A stretch of DNA of 64,000 nt from NCBI GenBank assembly GCA_000328365.1, contig KB299377.1, positions 152,647-216,646 of the forward strand, in the 5' to 3' direction. How positions within the stretch are numbered: the first letter of the stretch is position 1; each line of letters starts with the position of its first letter. The DNA comes from Capitella teleta. Lineage: Eukaryota; Annelida; Polychaeta; Capitellidae. Positions 45,087 to 56,100 of the stretch are shown here, one piece after another. The notes beneath the pieces were generated by a model. It made no database searches, was not told the origin of the DNA, and saw only the letters and a program-made list of their open reading frames with translations. A program made the translations under genes and the position numbers.

Positions 45087-47833
45087 ATGTCTGAAGCCGT
45101 GTCAAGCACATCTGAAGTGCAAACTGCGTAAGCTAAATAATGTTTAGTAAAATTTCTCACCCTAGTCAATCGAGTATCGAAAAAAAAATCCTTTATTCAC
45201 GATTATTGTGAAAATGAAAGTGGCCCCCGCCATTGATTCAATGAATGATTCAAAGATTCAAATAATTTAACTGAACGTCATGCCAATCGCCCAATGCCTT
45301 TGTGTCTTAAGTCATTTGTGCAAGATCGTTATTATTTATTGCCCAAACACCCACATTTCGAAGTGAACTCTTGTTACCTGGTGTTTTAATGGGAGCAGTT
45401 TAATGTACTAGTAGTCTAGTTTACTGTAAAATTACTAAATTAGTAAATTACGGTGTATACAGTTTGCCTTGACGCTAAATTATTTCACACCTTATCAGCC
45501 ATTATATACACCTGTTTTTTATATATTTCCAGTGAGATGTTGAAGGAGAGCCAAGAAGCGTTGAACCTGGTCGCACAGGGTAAGAGGAACATGCTGTGTG
45601 GTGAGATGCCCCAGGCCATCAACCAGCTCCAGGAAGCCTGTAGGAAACTGTATGTCCTTTTGCTTTGCTTTTTTCCCCCCATTTCCATAATTTCTCATGG
45701 ATTCGCAGGGCTGAAATTCATGGTGAAACTGCTGAGGAATGCGCTGAGGCTTACTTTACGTATGGCAAAGCACTTCTGGAAATGGCTCGCATGGAAACTG
45801 GTGTCCTCGGAAATGCTCTGCAAGGCATGAGTGAGGAGGAGGAGGAGGAAGAGGAGTCTGAATCTGGGGAAAGCAAAGAGGAGGAGAAGCTCTCTGGTGG
45901 GTTGATGCTCATTTGTTGTGTATTCTAGGAGAGGAACTATTCTGATCTGTTTAACTGAGTTCTTACTGGTTTGGCTCATTTCTTGAACTGTGGAATTTTA
46001 AGAATATTTGTAAATAACCTTTTATTTCTTGAATTAATACGTGCTGTGTGTGTCGACCTAAGTGGTATGAGGACGTTTTATGTTGTTCTGGAAACGTTCT
46101 CTGCCTCCTATGAGTTCTTGCTGGTCGTAGATCTCTCGCTTTAATTCACATGAGGTAAGAGTTTTCTTTATGTGATGCAGCCAAGGAGAAGGAAGACATC
46201 AGTGACAAGGTGATTGAAGCCATGGAGGAGACTGATGAAGAGATGAAGACTCGCTTGGAGAAGGAGAAGAAGATGAATGGAGAAGAGAACAAGGAGAATG
46301 AAGAAGTCAAGGAGAATGAAGAGGAGGTTAAAGAGAACGGAGAGGAGATCAAAGAGAATGGAGAGGAGGTCAAAGAGAATGGAGAGGAGATCAAGGAGAA
46401 GGGAGAGGAGATCAAGGAGAAGGGAGAGGAGATCAAGGAGAAGGGAGAGGATATCAAGGAGAAAGGAGAAGCTAAAGGGGAGGAGGAAGAAGAAGCCATG
46501 GAGACTGACTCAGCAGAGAAAAGTAAGTGCTAAGATTAAGTCTGTTGTTGCTAACTCTGGATGTCACTTTCTTGACTAACACTATTAGCTTGGTAAGTTT
46601 TTGCATGCTCTGTTCTAGGTTATTGGGTGTATGTTTTTTTTTTTTTTTTTTATTATTATTATTTTATTTATTTCTCAGAGGAAGAGTCTGTTGTGGAGTC
46701 TGAGGATATTGGTGATGAGAGTCAAGAAGAGGAGGAAAAGTCACAGGAGGAGGGTGAAAAATCTCAAGAGGAGGGTGAGAAATCTCAAGAGGAAAGTGAG
46801 AATTCACAAGATGATGCTGAGAAATCACAAGATGAAGACGACAAGAAAACTGTGGATGAAGATATCTCCAACTTGCAGCTTTCTTGGGAAATGCTCGAAC
46901 TTTCAAAGAACATTTTTAAGAAGTGAGTTGCTTGTGAGAAATATTTTTAGCTAATCACGAGAAGAACATTGGCTATTGTTCGGAATTTATTTGAAATTCT
47001 CTTGCTTAGTATTATGTTATGCCTTCCAGGAATGAAGACAAGAAAGAAGTTAAAGTGAAGCTTGCTGAGATCAGCCTGCGTTTGGGAGAGGTTGGCCTTG
47101 AATCTGAGCAGTATGAACAAGCGGTGGGAGACTTCAAAGAGTGCTTGACCATCCAGAAGGAATGTCTGGAAGCGACAGACCGTGCTCTGGCTGAGACATG
47201 TTACCAATTGGGTCTGGCCTACACCTTCAAAGGTGATTACGAGGATGCCATCAAGCATTACAAAGACGCTGCTTCAATCATGGAAGCCAAGATTGGTGTG
47301 TGAATAGTGTGATGTCGGATGCATGTGTTTTAATTATTTTTTGTTCTATAGTTGCATTGGAAGCTATTGTTGCTGAGGGTGAGAAATCTGGCAAAGGAAA
47401 GGAGTCGGCCAATCTTGAGGATCCCGTTGTGAAGGCACAGAAAGAGATCGCTGAGTTGAAGGAGATCATTCCTGATATCATGGGAAAGATTGAAGACGTC
47501 AAGGATGAGCAGAAGAGCGGAGAAACCGTGAAAAAGATGCTGAAGGAGAACCTTGCAGCTCAGATTGGAGGAGTGACAGCGGCCGCCACCTCCTCAGAGG
47601 GAGCCAGCGCCTTTGGTGAAGCCTCATCCAGTGAAGCAGCTGTCAGCGATATCAGCCATCTTGTTCGCAAGAAGAGGAAGACAGAGTGCGAAGAAGAGGA
47701 GCAAGCCAAGAAGCCCAAGGTCGAGGCCAACGGTGACAGCAACGGACATTCCAACGGCACCAGTGGAGCAGAGGAAGTCAAGACCAAGACTGTTGAAGAC
47801 GTCAAGATGACCGCTGAACCCTCGACAGCGTAG
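45087..47833 (+). CDS. NASP: Histone H3-H4 chaperone NASP (SHNi-TPR family)
   Basis: NASP binds and protects soluble H3-H4 in the nucleus and cytoplasm. Seven in-phase exons (45087-45127, 45533-45649, 45709-45896, 46181-46522, 46679-46922, 47030-47295, 47352-47833) encode 559 residues. The start is [17 protein letters not shown]1 follows ([20 protein letters not shown]), then TPR2 begins ([20 protein letters not shown]). TPR2 is interrupted, as in the family, by a long acidic segment: here exon 3 end, exon 4 (KEKGEEI-type heptads) and exon 5 (EKSQEEG heptads). SHNi-TPR resumes with [15 protein letters not shown] and [21 protein letters not shown] helical stretch and an NLS-like [20 protein letters not shown] close the protein. 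AATAAA at 48048-48053 is the likely poly(A) signal. Confidence 0.95.
46319..46480 (+). repeat. 21-nt coding minisatellite in NASP exon 4
   Basis: Tandem 21-nt units encode [14 protein letters not shown] heptads, about seven copies. The three central ones are nearly identical, which points to recent unit gain or loss. It lies in the acidic insertion that contacts histones in the family. Confidence 0.85.
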
Positions 47834-49345
47834 ATCAGTCTGATAAGGCAGCCCCCTCCCCCCTCCAGATCTCTTTTAAGCTCATTTTCATATCATGTCG
47901 TATATATGTGCGGGTTAAACTTTTTCTACTCTTAAAATATGTCCATCCCTGTGTTTGTGTCTCGATCATTTTGCATTTTTTGTTCTTACTGGTACTTCAT
48001 TATTTTGGAACTTTCACCGTGTGTGTGTTCATCTTTCTGTAGACCCGAATAAAAGGTGCATTTTCATAGTACTATCAGAAGTTTTTTTTAAGATAGGGAT
48101 TGGGTTGCTTATGATTAATGGATGCATCTAGGGAGAATTCTACTGAATGCATTGTGCTTTTATTAGACCCACTCTGGTCAGGCCAGGGAACTACTATGAC
48201 AAAGCATAGAAATACTAGAATGCTTATGGGCTCACGTGGCTGGCCAGAATTGAAGCCAAATTTATGGGGAATATTTGCTTGAATGCTGAGGCGTCCCGAT
48301 CAGAATGGCTCAATGAATGCACGACAAATAAGAAAAAAAGATGGCTTCGATGATTGAAGATTATAATGAATTCTTCTAATGTATATGGGGCCTGAAGGTT
48401 ACAGATTGAAATCTTAAGAATTGAAAAACCGCTTTAAGAACGTCTGTATTAATTTCTTGGTTTCCTCGCCTCAATGAATATGTAAAAAGATTAAGATGTC
48501 GCGTTAATGAAGTTAAAAAAGCTTTGCAAAATTAATCGTAATTTGATGTTTCTTTTGAAACAAGAACCATAACGCTCAGTCTTCTACACCCGGAGCACTA
48601 ACATGGCCATTTTGGGGCTTCGCCCAGAGCGCCAATTAATGAGGCCGTATTCGAGCATTCAGGTGCTTACTGCTCGGATACGGGCGCATTTAAGCTACAG
48701 TCAGCTCTCGCAGTTATGCTGAAGTTTGTTTTTCTAGTGGGATATAATAATGTTTGAAAAACATGAGCTACGACAGGTGCGCCTGTTGCATGCACCCAAA
48801 TAATATTGTGCTTTCGCACATAAATTTATGGTTGTGATGTCTATCTGTGAATACAAAACATATGGAGACAAAGAACGCTATCTGCTCCGATCTATTGATC
48901 TTAGAGAAGAGGCTGAATCCATTGCATTGCATAGAAGATCGTAGCATCGCTTCGTTTATACATTCTTTGGGGTATCTCTGCTTTCTGATGGAATTGTATT
49001 TCGCTAAAAGTCGTGAGGTGAAATGCTGTTTGCTTTATCAAAGATGCAAAATCAGTCTATTCACCCGTCACTCTGTTTGGCAAAACACATGCTTCATATT
49101 ACATCAAAATCAAAATTTAGTAAACATTATGGACCTAAAACAGAATAAGGGCTTACTTTAATATTTCCTTTTTCGTATTCCTTCAAATTATTATTAAAGG
49201 AGGATTTCAAATTTTACAAGAGTCCGATTTGTTGTTTTTGGAAGACTGTTCAGGCATTTGAGATCACCTGAACCTGTCGTAATAATCATCGTGTGCGTCT
49301 CTTTACGACGAATCCGATGATCTCAAAATCGTACGTGTCCGTCGT
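47834..49345. other. Spacer after NASP
   Basis: This holds the NASP 3' UTR, then a piece of a dispersed repeat at 48205-48264. An open frame at 48847-49161 matches nothing. I see no other gene. Confidence 0.45.
48205..48264 (+). repeat. Dispersed repeat, also present at 63749-63808
   Basis: CATAGAAATACTAGAATGCT and the following 40 bp align with 63749-63808 at roughly 85% identity by eye. At 63.8 kb the match ends exactly where the TTAA MITE begins, so this copy looks like a relative of the empty site (TTTATGG here against TTTAAAGG). Confidence 0.6.
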
Positions 49346-51858
49346 GTGCAACTTTGTGTGTTTGGCGCTGCTCGTCGGCGACAAGGCTGTGGCTATATTC
49401 TACCATTGTCTCGTTGTCATCATCAATCATCAATCATCATTAACATGATCCACTATTCACGAGAAGAAATCTTGAACATTAGGACAAGCTCAACCGCTAT
49501 GTGCAACCTGGACTTCATACATCTATCCAGGAGTTCGCCGCCTATCTTCTATCAGTGCAGTGTGAACAAGTGAGAAGAGGAAGGCGTGGTGGAATTCGAA
49601 GGCGACTTCGACTTCGACGTGCCAACAGAATTCCACTCCCGACCATCATTTGTGGCAATGTGCGATCAATCTCACCTACTCGTGGTGAGAACATACACTG
49701 CATACACTGCATACACTGCAAAAACCCTACCCCCGATCGGACGCTCAGACCATGTGATGCTGCACATGCTCCAAACATAATTTAGCTTTCTGACATATTA
49801 TGTCAGAAAGTTAAATGCGCAAAAGGCAAGGAAGAAGACCATCTCAGTGTGGAACGATGACGTGGCCGCCAGGCTGAGCGACTGCCTCGCCAGCACAGAC
49901 TGGGATATGTTTGTGCGTAACTGCAGTGACATCAATGAGCTCACTGACACAGTTACTGACTATGTAAAGTTCTGTGAGGAGATGATCATTGAGAGGAAGA
50001 CCATCAAGATCTACCCAAACAACAAGCCATGGGTAACGCGTGAGGTTATCGAGGCAGCCAGAAGGAAACGTCAGCTGTGGGTCTCTGGAAACCTCCATGA
50101 AGCGAAGCGCTGTCAAGTGGAACTAAATGACTTAATCAAAAGAAGCAAAGTGGTGTACAAGAACAAAATCGAATGCTGCTTCAAAGAGAATAACTCCAAG
50201 TCTGCATGAGAGGGCCTCAAGACCATCACAGGTTACAAGAAGAAACCTTCCAGTGCAGGAGAGCGAAATGACAACGCAGAGTGGGCAGAACAACTAAACG
50301 AATTCTACTGTCGATTTGAAAAGAATGACAATATGCTCGATATTACTGAAAACCCACTGACAAGACTGCAGGTATCAGCAAATGACGTTCGCAAGATCCT
50401 GTCATCTGTTGACCCCAACAAAGCGATGGGCCCAGACAACATCAGCCCCAGACTGCTCAAGACTTGCGCGCAGGACCTTGCACACATTTTCAAGGTGATT
50501 TTCAATCAGTCCCTTCACAACTGCGAAGTACCTGAACTGTGGAAAACATCCATCATTGTCCCAGTTCCAAAGAAGCCGACAGCACACGAACTGAATGACT
50601 ACAGGCCCGTGGCACTCACACCTACCATCATGAAGTGCATGGAACGCCTTGTGCTACGCCACCTCCTTCATCATTGTGAAGACCAACTGGATGAACATCA
50701 GTTCGCCTACAAAAGTCGCCGAAGTGTGGACGATGCCACCACTCTCTTGGTGCACAAAATCTCTCAACATGTTGACACTCCTGGACATTATGCTCGAGTT
50801 CTTTTCGCGGATTTCATCTCCGCCTTTAACACCATGCGGCCTTCCATACTGCTCGACAAACTCCAGTCTATTGGCGTGGACGACCACCTCCGTCTATGGA
50901 TCCTCAACTATTTACGCCACCGTTCTCAATGTGTACGGGTGAGTGCATCCATCACATCAACAAAGCGCTACACCAACATCGGTGCACCACAAGGATGTGT
51001 GTTGTCGCCTGTGTTCTTCACGATATACACCAATGACCACAAAGCCCCAATGAGTCCAGCATGATCATCAAGTATGCTGACGATACCACTGTGCTTGGTC
51101 TCCTTGGTCGCGAGCCAGGTGACACCGCTATGTTTGAGAGAACTGTCACCCACTTCATCAACATGTGTGTGGCAGATGACCTGAAATTGAATGTAACAAA
51201 AAAAAAAAAAAAAAAAAATGATCGTTGACTTTCGAAAACAAAGAACACATGAATCAACTATCATCAACAATGAGGTCGTCGAAAGAGTAGACACCTACAA
51301 ATACTTGGGGGTGTCTATACAACAAGATCTCAAGTGGTCTGTACATGTGATGATGTGAACAAGCAGACGAAAAAGGCCACCCAGCGCCTCTACCATCTGC
51401 GCAAGCTACGGAAATTTCGCGTGGATGGCCGCATCCGGGAACTTTTTTACAAATGTACCATTCAAAGCATAATGCTATTTGGCAGCGTCGTTGGGGGTCA
51501 GTCGTGCACCAAGCAAGAGAAGAAATGCGTCAATCGAATACAAAGAAAAGCGAATCGGACCATTGGCTACACCACCACGCCATGGAAAACAACAATGACA
51601 ACTACAATTCAGAAGCAGGCAAACAAGATCATACGTGAGCAACATCATCCACTGAAGGACAACTACAGCTTCATGCCTTCTGGAAGACGACTTCGATTGT
51701 TGAAGTGTAACACCACAAGATACAAGAATACATTCGTGCCATCCTCCATTCGACTCATAAACTCAAGTTAAACATCCATCACCTCATCATTGCCATTCGC
51801 CAAAACCATCCCTTCGGGTCCAATAAAGTTCCCTTTATCTTTATCTTTATCTTTATAA
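49346..51858 (+). mobile_element. CR1/L2/Rex1-like LINE, internally deleted
   Basis: The ORF2 start is visible (MIHYSREEILNIRTSS), then a KRGGIRRRLRLRRANRIPLP-type stretch. Most of the endonuclease is missing. The RT part resumes near 49850 and carries SIIVPVPKKPTAHELNDYRP, FADFISAFNTM, IGAPQGCVLSPVFFT, then after a frame change YADDTTVLG (near 51075) and YKYLGVSIQQDLKW. The tail region reads PSGRRLRLL and the element ends in a TTTATC tandem tail (51834-51858), as CR1/L2/Rex1-clade LINEs do. A poly(A) run near 51200 sits in the frame. It cannot encode a working ORF2. Confidence 0.85.
49782..49813. repeat. 32-bp palindrome at the LINE deletion joint
   Basis: TTAGCTTTCTGACATA is followed directly by TATGTCAGAAAGTTAA, with one mismatch between the arms. 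It lies exactly where the LINE loses its endonuclease segment. It may be a scar of the deletion or a small foldback insertion. Confidence 0.6.
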
Positions 51859-52166
51859 ATTATCATGGTTCCAACATGGAAAAGAAAGAAAGAAAAAAAT
51901 ATTAAAATCTGAAATTCCAGTTTTCACAAAATTTGGTTCACCTTTTGCCCTTTGGTTGAACCAAAAACAATAGTTGGATATGAAAAGTAAGAAATAATTT
52001 AGAATTTGACGTAAGAATTGAGTGCGGATATTCTTACCTTTTCCAGCCTCTCCTTCAAACAAGATCTGAAAAGAGTTTGGTCAGATAAAACATTCAAAGT
52101 TCGAAATTTCTTACTTCTTTTCTGTTTTGGTTCCTGGGTTGTTGCCTGTTTCAACCACTGATGCTT
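51859..52166 (-). other. Possible 3' UTR exons of the Ser/Pro-rich gene
   Basis: Minus-strand splice-like sites (a GAAGTAAG-type donor near 52113, then TTTCAG..GTAAGAATAT around 52036-52066) suggest introns after the stop codon at 52167. The piece is short and its use is not proven. Confidence 0.3.
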
Positions 52167-52756
52167 CTAGTAAAGCAGCCTCCTCGTGGCAGGACGCGCG
52201 TTCAGCATGCGCTGGTATTCTGTCATCCTGCCAGGGTTCCCGCGCCGAGGCAAGTACTGGGGCTTGGGGCATACAGTCACCCGGGGCCTCCGCCTCAGAA
52301 CTGGTGCAGGCAGGGTTGGGGGACGAGGCACTTTGGGTTGAGGAGGTCCAGTTGGTGGCGCTGGAGCAGGCTGGAGCAGAGGGAAGTTCTGGAACCTCGC
52401 CAGCCAGATGGGGTCATCAAGAGGGTCTGGACTCTCGGGTCGAGACTTCAAGCCAAAAGAAACCACATCGAAGTCAGTGCTGCAAGAAGATGAATCCTGA
52501 AAAGAGATATCCTCACTCACTGAGGAGGCTGAAGACGATGCCTCCGAAGGTGAGGACAGGGCACTGACACACGTCAGAGAAGAGCTGTCAGTTGAGGCAG
52601 CAGAGGAGTCACCGCAGGGGGACAGCAGAGGACCCGAGACCTCCCCGAAGGGTTGGTAAGGGATCAGGAAGTGCTCACTTGAGAGGGGTTTCTTCTTCCT
52701 TTGGATGGGTGGCAGTGGCTTCTTCCGCTCAGCGGATGGGGACCACGTCAAGGCCA
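52167..52756 (-). CDS. Ser/Pro-rich protein of unknown function
   Basis: The frame gives about 196 residues from MALTWSPSAERKKPLPP (52756) to ARPATRRLLY-stop. A Met further upstream would start in intron sequence, and the upstream exon at 53116-53165 (MTLRSRKLRQSRSKSK) ends in a phase that does not match this frame, so I take that exon as 5' UTR. Features: basic KKPLPPIQRKKKPL, a poly-Ser/acidic middle (SSSASSVSEDISFQDSSSCS), a DPLDDPIWLARF motif, a proline-rich part and a basic end RRRPRV...YLPRRG. It looks largely disordered. I recognise no family. It could be a regulatory or cytoskeletal adaptor; that is a guess. Confidence 0.55.
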
Positions 52757-53115
52757 TGTCACGAGGAAGAGGAGGCAGCCTCCCAACTTGAGAACAAAGC
52801 TGAAAAAAAAATTCATTCAGGATTCCCAAAAAGGAGAGAAATTACTCACTTTTTCAATCGGCATAGCCAAGCAATCATCAAAGCACGCGAAAGGCAAAAG
52901 AGACAATGTCTGCAATGAAAGAGCTATGAAAAATCTATCAAAACAAGAGAAAATCTAAGAAAAATCCTAAATCCACAAATAAAAATATTTTTTTAACATC
53001 TGGATGATCCATAACAGTCGATACATATGATGATGGCAAAATAATGACTCAAATATGGACTTAGAAGGCAAAAATGGAGCGAAATGGGAGAGAAAAAAGA
53101 AAGCAAGTCTCTTAC

Positions 53116-53165
53116 CTTTTTGATTTCGAGCGAGATTGGCGCAATTTTCGACTCCGGAGCGTCAT
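53116..53165 (-). other. Probable 5' UTR exon of the Ser/Pro-rich gene
   Basis: A minus-strand ATG opens 16 codons of a basic peptide and ends at a GTAAGA donor. The next exon starts at 52799 after a T-rich CAG acceptor. The phase of the join leaves the long frame, so either this ATG is an upstream start or a different join is used. Confidence 0.45.
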
Positions 53166-56100
53166 TAGCGACCACGTGGCAACAGCATCAACATCATTAA
53201 CATAATGATCACGTGGTACATGATCACGCGCTCACCACGCGGTACGTGCTGTACAGTGTAAGAAGTGACCTAGAATAAGAATACTAGTAGTTATAATCGC
53301 GTACAACATAAATATGGAGACATGATGACATGATTCTTATATAAATTATAATAATTCATATATATATAGAGAGAGAGAGAGAGAGAGCGAGAGAGATTAA
53401 TTTATTTGGAAATAGATATGTATACAATAACAAAATGATTATGTACAAAATTCAGTCTTTCCAGGAGACAACATAAAGGGCCCGTGAGGGCCCGCTGGCA
53501 TGCTGCCACCAATATGAAAAAAAAGAAGTAATTAATACAATAAAATAAGATAATGATCATAATAAACTAGAAAAGTATAATAACAAGAGAGAAACACGAA
53601 AAAAAACCAGAATAATTGTATCTCGTAAATAATAACATTTTTTTTTTTTTTTTTTTTTTTTGGATTTTGTGGGATGAAGGGGAAGGGATAGAGAAATAGA
53701 GGATGAGAATGGCGGATGGATAGAGTTTGACATATCTAAGGGTGGTAAATTGGATGGGAAGGGGAGTTATCGATTGTGACAGATGTAACAATTTGGTATA
53801 GTGCATATTGTGGAGTATTGGTTAATTATATGTGCTTTGGCTCTTTTAGTGAAAAAAAGCTGATATATCGTGTATATCATTCTATTTCGTGAAAAAAAAA
53901 CCTCTCATATATTAATGGTATTAATGGAACAGAACGAACAAAAACTAAGAAAAGTTGAAAGAAAGGTGCATACTGATGACATTGTATTACAATGCTGGAA
54001 AAAAAAAAACAACAAAAACAAACAAACAAACAAAACAAAAACAAAAACAAAAACAAAAGCAAAAACAAAAACAAAAACAGAATCAAGTTAACCGCTTCAC
54101 AAGACATACCTGCCAAGCTTTTCAATGCCCAGAGATGGAGACTTTGGTGTGGGAGGGGTGGCCCCCTCGGAAGCCCCTGCTGGGAATTTTTTTATAAGAC
54201 TCAACGGGGCACAAATAATCAAACTAAATCCCGAGCAACAGGGTTCATTACCTATTTATCTGAAGTGTTATTACTCGGTACTGCATGTGCGCACGCAAAA
54301 TCCTTCGTATACTAGTACTCATGTTTAAAATGGCATAAATGCCTTAAAAAGTGACATTCAAGTTCTACAACAAACATGTCCAAAGTGAGTCATAATGTCT
54401 TAAGTGAGTCATAATGTGATCGACAGCACCGTACATGTATGCAGGCAAGGATGTTAATGATAGTAGTGGAGATCATTGTATGCAGGTTGCCTTTCTCAAA
54501 TTAGTCTGCATGCCGCATATTATCCACCTATATAATTCCTCAATTACATGTACTCGGAAACCACCCGAAACAAGAATATTCAACATGTAGACGCAGTACA
54601 AAGTGCATAGGGCTAATTAGTACTTACTAACGTAATTAGTACTTACTTAAGTACTTAGTACTACGCCCCACCGCCCCCCCCCCAAAAAAAAAAGACAAAC
54701 CCACCCCCCACACAAAAAAAAAAAAAAAAACACGCAAAAAAAAAAAAAAAACAACAAAACAAAACAAGAAACAGAACAACAAAACCAACAACAACAAATA
54801 TACAAACAAAACCCACCTTCATTAAGTCTCCTTTTTTTTATCTAAACCGAAACAATATTTCCCGGAACACCTACTAATAATTAAATCTAGTAATTAAACC
54901 AGTAACAATAAGATTTATAATATTCACGACGTTACGTAAAGACTCGAACACATGTGTTGAAAACACTCGAGAATGAGGGATCGACTATGTTTTATTTTCA
55001 AAGCGCGCATATGAAATCGACAAAGCAAAAATCGGTCATTTCTGCGAGTTATGCAAAATACAATAAGATCAATTTTCCCATAATCAGGGGTGCCGTTTGT
55101 TAATTACACGTGATTAATGATAATTGACATGTAAGTTAATATCACAATTATATCTACCTTGGAGAAAAGGGCATCGCATTTGGTACAGACCTTTCCACAG
55201 ACATATCTATGGATTCCGGTCGTGGTGCAATGCAATGTACGAATAAGACCCAGTTAGTACCGCGTATTGTCGGAATAATTATCATTATCAGAAATGTGTT
55301 ATAAAAATTAGAATCGAACAGTAGCAGCTTTGCGTGATTTTATGCTGCAATGCTATTCAGAGAGGAGACTGGGGATTTTAATTAAAGCTTAAGCTGTATT
55401 ATATCAAGCATCTGACCACATGCTAACTTCTTAACCTGTCGATTCTTTAATCATCATTCAATTTTGATATACATCTAAATATTATATGTTTATTTATATT
55501 TTTCATTATTAATTTGAGCAGCATTTTATGTCAATTATTGCTAAGCAGACTGGCCACTGCTGCAATCGGATAAAATCTAATGCTTAAAAATTACGTTGCT
55601 ATTTGGTGTTGTGAGTTTTTAGCCAAGGCGAAGGATCCCGCATAGGTTTTCTCACATGCTTAAACACCCAGCAATAGATTTTAGTCGTTATACATGTAAT
55701 ATTGCATGTATATGCGAAATAAATATTATTATTATAAACTCATTGGCTCAGTCGGCGCGTTCCTCGTGACCAGAAGTTTGTTCAACTTCTTCGAGGTAAT
55801 GAAACCGTCCGTTTTTATCTTTAAACTGTAGACCAAGTCATGTTACCCTTTTTGAGAGCGCGCTATACCAAGGATATAATTTAAATTATGCACAGTGGAA
55901 ATCATTGACAACATCAATCAGCGCGCCCAGCGAATGCTCCTCTTTTCGGGCCAAAATGCGTTATGAATTTTTTCGTGCGGCGGTACTGAGCGATATGCGT
56001 TATGATTTTGCACGCGAATTCCACACGTTCGGCAAACCGACGCTCATTTTCTATGACGTGAGCGTGACTGTTATGAGTTACTTATGACCTAGCTCCCTAA

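Noticed and set aside
46146-46499. Long minus-strand frame rich in Ser/Pro/Phe
   Set aside because: It is the antisense shadow of the NASP heptad repeat; its periodicity comes from the coding strand.
49677-49725. ACTGCATAC tandem run, considered as a CRISPR-like array
   Set aside because: It is a three-unit slippage inside a dead LINE; no spacers. No CRISPR array is expected or seen in this animal DNA.
54000-54125. Lys/Gln/Asn-rich frames near 54 kb
   Set aside because: They are translations of a CAAAAA simple repeat.
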